Shown piece after piece: positions 53,671 to 61,919 of a stretch of 64,000 nt of DNA. The notes under the pieces were generated by a model. That model made no database searches. It was given only the letters and a program-made list of their open reading frames with translations, and had not been told where the DNA came from. This DNA comes from Bacillus rubiinfantis. GTDB lineage: Bacteria > Bacillota > Bacilli > Bacillales > Cytobacillaceae. The stretch covers positions 468,736 through 532,735 of the forward strand of contig CCFE01000011.1 of assembly GCA_000752035.1 (NCBI GenBank), written 5' to 3'. A program made the position numbers and the translations under genes. Each line of letters begins with the position of its first letter. The first letter of the stretch is position 1.

Positions 53671-53694
53671 AGGCCTAAACATAGGCCCTTTTTT
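53671..53694 (+). terminator. Second terminator-like hairpin
   Basis: GGCCT / AGGCC with a 6-nt loop, then CTTTTTTATG. The rest of the 53.54-53.85 kb intergenic stretch holds nothing else I can name. Confidence 0.6.
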
Positions 53695-53853
53695 ATGTAC
53701 AATATTTCAAATACTTAAACCTGAAACTAACCCACCTAGGACCTTCATACCTATTTTTGAAAAATCTGAAAAATCATAGAAACATTCCTAATTCTATGAC
53801 AAAATGGAAATGGTGCTCGGCCAAATTTTTTAGAAAAAGAGGGGTGGGTTTGA

Positions 53854-56304
53854 ATGAGTAAAAGAAAACTATTGGGATCAATTGCGCTTAGTTTGGCACT
53901 TCTAATTCCAGGGTCAGGATTTATTGCAAAGGATGTCATGGCGGAACAGCAAGAGACAAAAGCAACAGCCCAGCTTAAGGTTGGCGATGTAAAGGTGGTA
54001 CCTCTCCAAGTAACAGGTCCGGCAAAGGATCGGCTTAACCTCATCATCCTTGGTGATGGTTATACCGCTGAGGAGATGGATAAGTTTCAACAGGATGTTG
54101 AGCGAAATTTAAATGTGCAGTGGAGTGTAGAGCCATTCCGGAGCTATCGTTATTACTTCAATGTCTATATGGTTCAAACACCTTCCAAGGATTCCGGTAT
54201 CAGTTGCGATCCTGATGATGGCAATGTAAGGCGGAACACGGTGTTCAACTTGCAATTTGCAAATCAATGTCCAGCAGATAAGCTAGCCCGCGGTGTTACA
54301 TATGGTACAGGCGGAACGGAAGCACGTAACAATATTCTCAATAACTATGTGGCAAAAGAACTAGGTATCCCTGCTAACGCGCAAAATATTCAAACTCTTG
54401 CCATTGCTAATACCTTCACTTATGGCGGTATCGGCGGCGTTCATGCGACGACTACTGGGGGAAGCCCGCAAGGCCCGTTGGTTTCGTTACACGAGATAGG
54501 ACACTCCCTTGGTAATCTGCAGGACGAGTATGCTTATTATGAGCGTGGTGTTCCGGGAGGGCCTCACCCTAATAGAGAGCCTAATTCCATCCATCACACT
54601 CGCCTTACATCCAGCCAAATGACGGAGCAAAAGACCAAATGGTGGCGCTGGCTCGGCGAGGAAAGTGAATCTGGCGGAATCATCAAGGCTGCTGACTCAG
54701 ACGGTCATGAAAGCGGCTACTATTACAGTTCAGATGTTTATCGACCAAGTGAACACTCAATGATGCGCCATACTGGATTTTATTTTGACCAAGTCGGCAG
54801 AGAACAGGTGACGCAGCGGATTACTGGTATGAGGAATGCTGGAGTCATGCCGCTAGCCTCCACGCCTGTCGGAGAGGTCGGACCAAAGGATGTACTATGG
54901 GTGGAAACCATGCACCCGCGCTTCCATATGCTTGATGTAGCTTGGGAACTAAACGGCAAAGAACTGGGACAAACGCAAAACAGCCGTCATTTACAGCTTG
55001 CCGACCTTAATGTTCAGACCGGTGATAAAATCAAGGTAACCGTTAAAGACAAAACCGACTTTGTTCGTGACCCTAATCATTTGAATGGTCCAAGGATGAC
55101 CCAGACTCGTGAGTGGACCGTTGGAAAACCACTGCCGAAGACTGATGTGGATGTAAAATTTACTTACACATCCGTGACGGATCATCCATTAGCAAACAAT
55201 GAGGTTGCCTTTGTTGAAACGGCCAATCCGAATGATCGTGTTTTAAATGTAACCTGGGAGCTTAATGGCCAAAAGCTGAGAGATACCAATAACAGTCGTT
55301 TGCTTGATTTAGGAAAGTTAAACCTGCCAAAGGGAACTTCCCAATTGAAAGCAACGGTAACAGACCCTGCTAATCCAAAGGGCCCTTCCGATACCGTCAA
55401 CTGGACGGTCGATAACGGGCTGCCATCCGCTCCGCGCAGTTTATCAGAGCCGCTTGTGAAGCTGGATAGCGGGAAAGTGGAGCACAATGTTTACTTCAAT
55501 GAGTTTGACATGCTGCTCAATCCTAAGGATGACCAGAAAGGTTACATCGTAGGAGAGTTCCGTTTAGACCATGATGGCTGGTACAACTATTTTGGATTCC
55601 CGGAAAAACCTAATGGTACACCATTCAAATTTAGCCACTCCGGAACAGATATCAAAGCATTAACCTATGGTAACCTTGGTACCGGCGGCTTGTCCAAGGC
55701 AACTTTTGAACAGTCATATAAGAAAGGTGACCCTGGTGGTCCATTCATTCCTGGTTTCGGTACACATACCGTGGAACATCGAGCAATTGATGCCACCGGA
55801 AATATTGGCAACCCGGAAATGTATAAAGCAACCGTTTTACCAGGTGAATTACCTGTATGTACCACAACGTTAACTGGTAAGCAAAAAGGCGGTTTAGTGT
55901 TATCAAAAGGCGTGACCTGCTTGAAAGATGCAGTAGTTGCCGGTGGTGTTACGATTAAAAACGGTGCTTCCGTAGTCATTAGCGACAGTACCATTAATGG
56001 CGGCATACAAGCAAGCAAGGCCGATACCATTCAACTATTTGGCACAACTGTAAATGGTAAATCAGAAGTTACCGGTACTAGCAGCAATGTGACCTTAGCC
56101 GGAAATAGGTTTAATGGCGGACTTAAACTAGCAAACAATACCCAAATCTCTGCCAATAAGCAATACGGCGACTATGGCCCGATTTTGTCCGGAAACTCCA
56201 TCAACGGCAAGGTCGAATGTAGCGGTAATAGCTCAAATATCAATGACTTTGGTGCAGCTAACAACATCAACGGCAGCTTAACCGGACAATGTAAAGACCT
56301 ATAG
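53854..56304 (+). CDS. Secreted M64 (IgA-peptidase-like) zinc metallopeptidase
   Basis: 816 residues with a signal peptide (1-30). The M64 catalytic domain (about 50-330) carries LNLIILGDGYTAEEM and the zinc motif HEIGHSLGNLQDEY (about 213-226), where the two His and the later Asp bind zinc and Glu is catalytic. Two Ig-like domains follow (about 345-430 and 435-525), then a jelly-roll-like region and a C-terminal beta-helix-like repeat with many Gly/Asn/Ser turns (about 670-816). M64 enzymes act on glycoproteins or IgA-like targets in other genera. AGAGGGGTGGG precedes the ATG. It is a single-gene unit. Confidence 0.88.
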   Translation: MSKRKLLGSIALSLALLIPGSGFIAKDVMAEQQETKATAQLKVGDVKVVPLQVTGPAKDRLNLIILGDGYTAEEMDKFQQDVERNLNVQWSVEPFRSYRYYFNVYMVQTPSKDSGISCDPDDGNVRRNTVFNLQFANQCPADKLARGVTYGTGGTEARNNILNNYVAKELGIPANAQNIQTLAIANTFTYGGIGGVHATTTGGSPQGPLVSLHEIGHSLGNLQDEYAYYERGVPGGPHPNREPNSIHHTRLTSSQMTEQKTKWWRWLGEESESGGIIKAADSDGHESGYYYSSDVYRPSEHSMMRHTGFYFDQVGREQVTQRITGMRNAGVMPLASTPVGEVGPKDVLWVETMHPRFHMLDVAWELNGKELGQTQNSRHLQLADLNVQTGDKIKVTVKDKTDFVRDPNHLNGPRMTQTREWTVGKPLPKTDVDVKFTYTSVTDHPLANNEVAFVETANPNDRVLNVTWELNGQKLRDTNNSRLLDLGKLNLPKGTSQLKATVTDPANPKGPSDTVNWTVDNGLPSAPRSLSEPLVKLDSGKVEHNVYFNEFDMLLNPKDDQKGYIVGEFRLDHDGWYNYFGFPEKPNGTPFKFSHSGTDIKALTYGNLGTGGLSKATFEQSYKKGDPGGPFIPGFGTHTVEHRAIDATGNIGNPEMYKATVLPGELPVCTTTLTGKQKGGLVLSKGVTCLKDAVVAGGVTIKNGASVVISDSTINGGIQASKADTIQLFGTTVNGKSEVTGTSSNVTLAGNRFNGGLKLANNTQISANKQYGDYGPILSGNSINGKVECSGNSSNINDFGAANNINGSLTGQCKDL

Positions 56305-56480
56305 AGAAAAATTCCTGGAGCGACTTTGGAACAGCCTGATAAAGTAATCAATTTTGTATATATAATTCTGGTATTCGGGGAAACCACCTGATGGCGTCCA
56401 CAATTGTATGATGACTTAAGGCTTTTCCCTAAAAGTACCACACGTTCAAGGGAATAAGGTAACAACATTCACCAAAAAAG

Positions 56481-56540
56481 AAAACCCCCTGCGGCTTTAA
56501 TAGTTTTTGCAAAACTATTGTTGCATGCAGGGGTTTTTTT
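56481..56540 (+). terminator. Terminator of the M64 peptidase gene
   Basis: CCCCTGC / GCAGGGG outer stem with a perfect inner hairpin AATAGTTTT / AAAACTATT, ending in seven T's. It is 175 bp after the stop codon. Confidence 0.8.
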
Positions 56541-56550
56541 ACTGATGAAT

Positions 56551-57290
56551 ACTTTCTTATCAGTAGACCGTCGCCATAGACTCTTTCTATGAATTTTTGC
56601 AACTTCTTGTCCATTAGACCGCTTCTATTGGACAACTTTTCTTGAAAAACTAGTTTTCTGTCCATTAGACCGCTCCTATTGGACAGCTTTTCTTAAAAAA
56701 CCAGATTCTTGTCCATTAGACCGCTCCTATTGGACAACTTTTCTTAAAAAACTAGATTCTTGTCCATTAGACCGCTCCCTATTGGACAACTTTTCTTGAA
56801 AAACTAGTTTTCTGTCCATTAGACGCCCCCTATGAGACAACTACTCCAGAAAAACCAAATTTTTGTCCATTAGACGCCCCCTATGAGACAACTTTTCCAG
56901 AAAAACTAAATTCCTGTCCATTAGACCGCTCCTATTAGACAAGTTTTCTCGAAAAACCAGATTCTTGTCCATTAGACGCCTCCTATTGGACAACTTTTCT
57001 TAAAAATCTAGTTTTCTGTCCATTAGACCGCTCCTATTGGACAAGTTTTCTCGAAAAACCAAATTCTTGTCCATTAGACGCCCCCTATTGGACAACTTTT
57101 CTTAAAAAACCAGATTCTTGTCCATTAGACGCCCCCTATTGGACAGCTTTTCTTAAAAATCTAGTTTTCTGTCCATTAGACGCCCCCTATTGGACAACTT
57201 TTCCAGAAAAACTAGATTCCTGTCCATTAGACGCCTCCTATGGGACAGCTTCTCTTAAAAATCCAGATCGCTGTCCCATAGACGCCGCTA
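56551..57290. repeat. Intergenic array G, 51-bp unit, 14 copies
   Basis: TGTCCATTA or a close variant starts at 56608, 56659, 56710, 56761, 56813, 56864, 56915, 56966, 57017, 57068, 57119, 57170, 57221 and (degenerate) 57272. Thirteen steps: twelve are 51 bp and one is 52. Each unit holds an inverse pair (TGTCCATTAGAC and CCTATTGGACAA or variants) and an A/T-rich section. It fills the gap between two convergent genes (M64 peptidase and the dihydroorotase-like gene). One weaker copy near 56557 may start it. Confidence 0.93.
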
Positions 57291-57340
57291 CGCCCCCCCA
57301 CCCGCAGAATCCCCTTAGGCGTTTTTCCATAACAAAAATC

Positions 57341-58762
57341 TTAAAGACTACAGATGACCTTTTCCGAATTCGCTACGGGCTTTACCATTTTTCCAATCGG
57401 CTCGGAGACGATTTCGCCATTTTCCATCACGGTTGTGCCGCGGACAATCGTGGCGACGGGTATGCCTTTTACTGGGAACTGGTCAAAGGCGGTTACTTTG
57501 CTTTTACTGTGGAGATTTTCTCTTTTAATCACTGTTTCTTTACTCATATCCACGATGGTGATATCGGCATCGGTGCCAACCGCTAAAGAACCTTTTTGCG
57601 GGTAGATGCCAAACTGCTTGGCGGGGTTTTCCGCTAACAGCTCACAAACCTGTTGTAAGCTGATTTTCCCCTCACTCACCGCATTCAAAAGCAATGGAGC
57701 CAAAGTTTCAACGCCGCACATTCCGGCTGGAATTGACCATAAATCGCCATCTTTCTCTTCTTCTGTGTGCGGGGCATGGTCTGAGCAAACAATGCTGACC
57801 GTGCCATCTTGAATACCTTGCCACAATGCCTGCTGGTCTTTCTTATACTTCACAGGTGGATAGACCTTCATTTGTGGGCCAATTTTTTCATAGTCTTCAT
57901 TATTTAAAAACAGGAAATGCGGGCAGGTTTCCGATGTGATCGGGTAGCCTTCGCGTTGTGCCTGGCGAACCAATTCCACTCCTTCACCGGTACTGACGTG
58001 TAAAATATGGAGCCGAGTACCGAGTTTTTTGGCCATGGCAATGCCGGATTGAATCGTCATTTCTTCTGCCAAATTCGGCCGCCCTTCCAATAATGCCTCA
58101 TAATCCCGGCGCCCGGATTCTTCTACTTTCTTGGTCAATCTCTGGATAATCTGATTATTTTCCGCATGGATGGCAATAATTTGGCCAGTTTTTCCGACTT
58201 CTTTAAAAATATCATAGACCTCACCATCGGGCAGCGGCGGGATCACGCCTTCATCGCCTTCCTTGTAGTTGTACATCAATTGAAACGTTTGGCTATTAAT
58301 CGCATATCCCCAGAAAAACTTAAAGCCAATAACACCTGCTTCATGGAGAGGAACAATGTCCTTCATATTGAGGTCGCCAAGGCAAATACCCCAAATGCCA
58401 AAGTCAACATGTGCTTTCGGAGTGAGATTATCTTCCTGCTTCCGCAGATTCTCCACATTGTTGATGGGCGGATTCGTATTCGGCATTTCAAAAATCATCG
58501 TGACCCCGCCAGCGGCAGCTGCTTGTGTACTATAATAAAAGTCCTCCTTATAGGTTGCCCCTGGATCTCTTGAGTGTACATGGGTATCGATGAATCCTGG
58601 GAGAACATACTGCTCAGCGGCATCTGTTGTTTTTTTCGCTTCGCCTTCAAGCTCCATCTCAGAGATAGCCGCGATTTTTCCATCTTTAATATACAAATTT
58701 CCTTTGACAAAGTCGGTACTAGTATAGATATAGCCGTTTTTAATCACATGATCCCAAACCAT
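57341..58762 (-). CDS. Dihydroorotase/allantoinase-like amidohydrolase
   Basis: 473 residues. It has metal ligands DTHVHSRDPG (about 57-66), the carbamylated Lys in GFKFFWGY (about 146), HAENNQ, HILHVSTGEG, and CSDHAPHTEEEK (close to dihydroorotase signature 2). The Arg after HVH fits enzymes that hold a carboxylate substrate (dihydroorotase or allantoinase) rather than dihydropyrimidinase. Following PyrK and PyrD in the same operon, it is likeliest to open dihydroorotate to N-carbamoyl-aspartate in the degradative direction. An allantoinase or hydantoinase is the alternative. AAAAGGAG precedes the ATG. Confidence 0.8.
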   Translation of the reverse strand: MVWDHVIKNGYIYTSTDFVKGNLYIKDGKIAAISEMELEGEAKKTTDAAEQYVLPGFIDTHVHSRDPGATYKEDFYYSTQAAAAGGVTMIFEMPNTNPPINNVENLRKQEDNLTPKAHVDFGIWGICLGDLNMKDIVPLHEAGVIGFKFFWGYAINSQTFQLMYNYKEGDEGVIPPLPDGEVYDIFKEVGKTGQIIAIHAENNQIIQRLTKKVEESGRRDYEALLEGRPNLAEEMTIQSGIAMAKKLGTRLHILHVSTGEGVELVRQAQREGYPITSETCPHFLFLNNEDYEKIGPQMKVYPPVKYKKDQQALWQGIQDGTVSIVCSDHAPHTEEEKDGDLWSIPAGMCGVETLAPLLLNAVSEGKISLQQVCELLAENPAKQFGIYPQKGSLAVGTDADITIVDMSKETVIKRENLHSKSKVTAFDQFPVKGIPVATIVRGTTVMENGEIVSEPIGKMVKPVANSEKVICSL

Positions 58763-58783
58763 TACAATCGCTCCTTTTATTCC

Positions 58784-58920
58784 GCCTTAACGGGCAATAA
58801 GACCCCCACTTCAAGATTACAAGTCTAAAAGGAATCTAGGTGGGGCAACTGCCCGTAAAGGTCCGATTGGTTCAACTAACTATCCATGGGGGATGAAGAA
58901 AACCCCCACTATGGAAGTTT
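58784..58920. other. Structured intergenic element between pyrD and the dihydroorotase-like gene
   Basis: Two nested stems: outer CGGGCA (58791) / TGCCCG (58850) with inner CCCCAC (58804) / GTGGGG (58840), then a second hairpin CCAT-GGGGG / CCCCC-ATGG (58884-58914). The linker carries GATTGGTTCAACTAAC. It is too ordered for chance and lies inside a transcribed operon. It may be a mobile palindromic repeat copy or a structured RNA. No known riboswitch or PyrR-type attenuator is evident. Confidence 0.55.
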
Positions 58921-58924
58921 CATT

Positions 58925-59833
58925 TTATGAAATGTCGACTTTTCCGATAATATCTGTAATAGTGTCGATTCCGTATTGTTCCATATATTCCTCGATTTCC
59001 GCTAAGATGGTCAGCATCGCGGTTGGCTGGATAAAACTAGCCGTTCCAACTTGCACAGCTGTTGCCCCTGCGAGCATCATTTCAATTGCATCTTCGCCTG
59101 TCATCACACCGCCACAGCCAATAATTGGCAACCCCGTCACCTGATGGACCTGATAAATCATTCGGACAATCAACGGTTTGATGGCTGGACCAGAAATCCC
59201 GCCCATCCCATTACCTATCTTTGGTTTGCGCGAATGGACATCAATCGCCATGGCAATAAAGGTGTTGGCCACTGTTAAGGCGTCCGAACCGCCCTTATCT
59301 GCCGCCTGAGCAATCGTGCCAATACTCGTTACATTCGGAGACAGTTTTGTAATCAGCGGCTTATCGGTTACCCCTCTTACCGCCTTAACGAGCTGATAGG
59401 TAATCTCCTCATCCATCCCAAATGCTAGGCCATTATTTTTCAAATTAGGGCAAGAGATATTTAGTTCTAGCGCAGCCACTTCCTTCATCGCCGCCAGCTT
59501 CTCGCTGACTTCCGCAAATTCTTCAATACTATCAGCGGAAATACTTGAAATCAGCGGACTATCAAATTGCCCGTAAAAAGGAACGATTACCTTTTGATAA
59601 TAGTCCAAGCCTTTACTCTGGATGCCAATGGAATTAATCATTCCCCCGACCGTTTCACAAATTCGCGGCGTTGCATTCCCTTTGCGGGGCATTTTGGTAA
59701 TACTTTTTGGGACAAGTGCTCCCAGCTGGTTGAAATCCAGCACTTTCGCCATTTCTTCACCAAATGTCCCTGAAGCAGGCATAATCGGATTTTTCAAATG
59801 AAGACTACCAATGGAAACCTGTAAATTTCTCAT
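58925..59833 (-). CDS. pyrD: Dihydroorotate dehydrogenase, class 1B catalytic subunit
   Basis: 302 residues, FMN-binding TIM barrel: PIMPASGTFG near the start, the catalytic Cys in LELNISCPNLKNNG, KLSPNVTSIGT, LTVANTF, GGISGPAIKPL and GCGGVMTGEDAIEMMLAGA. The Cys base and partner pyrK define class 1B (NAD-linked). It starts 1 bp after the stop of pyrK. No other pyrimidine-synthesis gene is here, while an amidohydrolase and a carbamoylase are, so it may reduce orotate to dihydroorotate in a catabolic route. Confidence 0.9.
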   Translation of the reverse strand: MRNLQVSIGSLHLKNPIMPASGTFGEEMAKVLDFNQLGALVPKSITKMPRKGNATPRICETVGGMINSIGIQSKGLDYYQKVIVPFYGQFDSPLISSISADSIEEFAEVSEKLAAMKEVAALELNISCPNLKNNGLAFGMDEEITYQLVKAVRGVTDKPLITKLSPNVTSIGTIAQAADKGGSDALTVANTFIAMAIDVHSRKPKIGNGMGGISGPAIKPLIVRMIYQVHQVTGLPIIGCGGVMTGEDAIEMMLAGATAVQVGTASFIQPTAMLTILAEIEEYMEQYGIDTITDIIGKVDIS

Positions 59834-59834
59834 C

Positions 59835-60623
59835 TCAATTCAAAACCACCTTTTGTAGCGGAAGTACCGGCCCATCCTGACAGATTCGTATGGTTCGAAT
59901 CTCATCGTTCTCCACGACATCACACACACAGGCAAAGCAGGCACCCATGGCACAGCCCATATGTTCTTCCAAGGCGATTTCGGCAAATAAACCATATTGT
60001 GCGGATAGCTCTTTCATTAAACGGGACAATCGCCGTGAGCCACAGGTGTAAACGGCATCAATTGAATGGCGCAGAATGATCTCCTCAGCCAGCCCCCTTA
60101 CAAATGCAGGGTCACTTGTTTTCTCCTCATCAGTGACAACAAATGTCCGAATACCGGCTTGTTGGAGCTCTTTTTCTACTAAAATATCATCTCTGGAGCG
60201 CGCACTTAAAATCGCATAACAAGGGATTCCCTTCTGTCCCGCGGCAAAGGCTAATGCTGACAGGGTCGCAATCCCAACACCTCTGGCCACTAGTAAAATG
60301 CCTTTGCTGCCTTCCGTAATCGTAAAACTAGTGCCGACCGGCCCAAAAATATCAAGCAGCTGGTTTGGTTGCCTCTCAGCCAATTTCTTTGTCCCTGCCC
60401 CTTTAACAAGGTAAAGAAATTCCAATGTATTATCCTTTTCGTTGATGCGATAAATACTGAATGGGCGTCGCAGCAAGGGATTGACATGATCAACCGTTCG
60501 GATATGGAAAAACTGACCTGGCTTGACATCCTGCACATCCCACCCAGGAATGGATATCTTCATATGCCAATAGCGTCGGTTGATTTGCTGATTGAAGAGG
60601 ATTTCAGCCTTTGTAAGGTTCAT
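59835..60623 (-). CDS. pyrK: Dihydroorotate dehydrogenase electron-transfer subunit (FAD, 2Fe-2S)
   Basis: 262 residues. The FAD-binding motif RRPFSIYRIN, the NAD-binding core, and a [2Fe-2S] cluster with Cys spaced C-x4-C-x2-C in GCAMGACFACVC plus a later Cys in RICQDGPVL. The ATG at 60623 (GGAGGG 6 nt upstream) is preferred to 60665. It overlaps the 3' end of the carbamoylase gene by 20 nt and is followed directly by pyrD, the canonical pyrKD order. Confidence 0.9.
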   Translation of the reverse strand: MNLTKAEILFNQQINRRYWHMKISIPGWDVQDVKPGQFFHIRTVDHVNPLLRRPFSIYRINEKDNTLEFLYLVKGAGTKKLAERQPNQLLDIFGPVGTSFTITEGSKGILLVARGVGIATLSALAFAAGQKGIPCYAILSARSRDDILVEKELQQAGIRTFVVTDEEKTSDPAFVRGLAEEIILRHSIDAVYTCGSRRLSRLMKELSAQYGLFAEIALEEHMGCAMGACFACVCDVVENDEIRTIRICQDGPVLPLQKVVLN

Positions 60624-61884
60624 TGCAATCCCTCCAATGAAACGGATTTGTTGCTGCACCGGCATACAGGAGGACGGCAGCTTCTAATAAATCAATCCCC
60701 GCTAAAATATCTTCCAGTTCGGTATGTTCATCTGGATGGTGACTCAAACCATCCTTTGAAGGAACAAAAATGAGCCCCACTGGTCCCAAACCTGTCATAT
60801 TCATTGCATCATGCCCGGCACCGCTTTGCATAAATGTAAAAGTGAGACCTCGCTCTTCACAAAGCTCTTTTAGTGATTGCCCCACTTCTGGAGAAAGCAG
60901 AACAGGCTCTTCGCTGCTAATCTCTTCCCTTTCAATAACAAGCTGTCTTTTCTCCTTGATGACCGCAATGATCTGTTCTAACTGGTTTACCACCCGTTGC
61001 CGCGACTCAGTCGAAGTCGAGCGAATATCAACCTTCATCTCGACCTCTCCCGGTACGACATTCATGGCTCCTGGGACAACGTCTAAGACTCCTACCGTGG
61101 CGACAGTTCCAGAGGCTTTTTCCTGATTTGCCGCTGTTTCAAGTGCCAGGGCAATCTCAGCTGCGCCTAGAAAGGCATCACTTCTCATGTTCATTGGTGT
61201 GGTACCAGAGTGCGAAGCCTTGCCAAAAATCTTGATAATAAATCGGGCAGGGGCAGCAATTCCTGTAACAATCCCAATTTGTTTCTTTTCCATTTCGAGT
61301 ACCGGGCCCTGCTCAATATGCAGTTCGAAAAAGGCCTTGAAACGTTCCGTGCTTCGATCCGCCTCATCGATAGCATCAAAATCCAGTGCACAAAGGGAGA
61401 AGGCTTTTTCAAGAGTAATTCCATCCCGGTCCTTTAAATGACGATATTTTTGTTTATTGATTTTTCCCGTCATCGCTTTACTTCCTAAAGTAGAAATACC
61501 AAAGCGTGACGACTCCTCACAGGCAAAGGCGATGAGTTCGATGGGATGGTCCGTTATGATTCCCTTGTCGTTTAGCCGCCGAATGATTTCTAAGCCGGCG
61601 GTAACTCCGACAACGCCATCATATTTTCCCCCGTGGTAGACCGTATCAATATGAGAGCCCATCACCACTGGAGGCAAGTTGGGATTTTTCCCTTCTCTTC
61701 TGGCAATCACATTCCCGGCATGATCTAATCTGGCATTCATTTTTGCATCTTTACAGAACCGCATGAGTGCGTGGGTACAAGCCTGTTCTTCATTTGTATA
61801 GGCAACGCGGGTAATCCCCTTTGTCCCTGAGTTATATTGATTGATATTATCTAGCAAAGCTTGATACCGCTGTTTATTTTCCAT
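60604..61884 (-). CDS. M20-family N-carbamoyl amino acid hydrolase (ureidosuccinase/allantoate amidohydrolase group)
   Basis: 426 residues, HyuC/AllC-type: metal motifs GSHIDTVYHGG, DGVVGV, EESSRFG, the ELHIEQGP block, and GAGHDAM and GLSHHPDE. The group splits N-carbamoyl amino acids or allantoate to amino acid, ammonia and CO2. Given the dihydroorotase-like enzyme and PyrKD downstream, N-carbamoyl-L-aspartate is the likeliest substrate. GGGAGGAGG precedes the ATG. Confidence 0.85.
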   Translation of the reverse strand: MENKQRYQALLDNINQYNSGTKGITRVAYTNEEQACTHALMRFCKDAKMNARLDHAGNVIARREGKNPNLPPVVMGSHIDTVYHGGKYDGVVGVTAGLEIIRRLNDKGIITDHPIELIAFACEESSRFGISTLGSKAMTGKINKQKYRHLKDRDGITLEKAFSLCALDFDAIDEADRSTERFKAFFELHIEQGPVLEMEKKQIGIVTGIAAPARFIIKIFGKASHSGTTPMNMRSDAFLGAAEIALALETAANQEKASGTVATVGVLDVVPGAMNVVPGEVEMKVDIRSTSTESRQRVVNQLEQIIAVIKEKRQLVIEREEISSEEPVLLSPEVGQSLKELCEERGLTFTFMQSGAGHDAMNMTGLGPVGLIFVPSKDGLSHHPDEHTELEDILAGIDLLEAAVLLYAGAATNPFHWRDCNEPYKG

Positions 61885-61919
61885 TTATAGCCTCCTCCCA
61901 CTAATTTCGCTGTTTCGCT

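Noticed and set aside
58763..58924. PyrR attenuator or riboswitch
   Set aside because: No anti-antiterminator/terminator alternation or PyrR-type anti-terminator loop is visible, and the element lies downstream of pyrD rather than ahead of the first gene.
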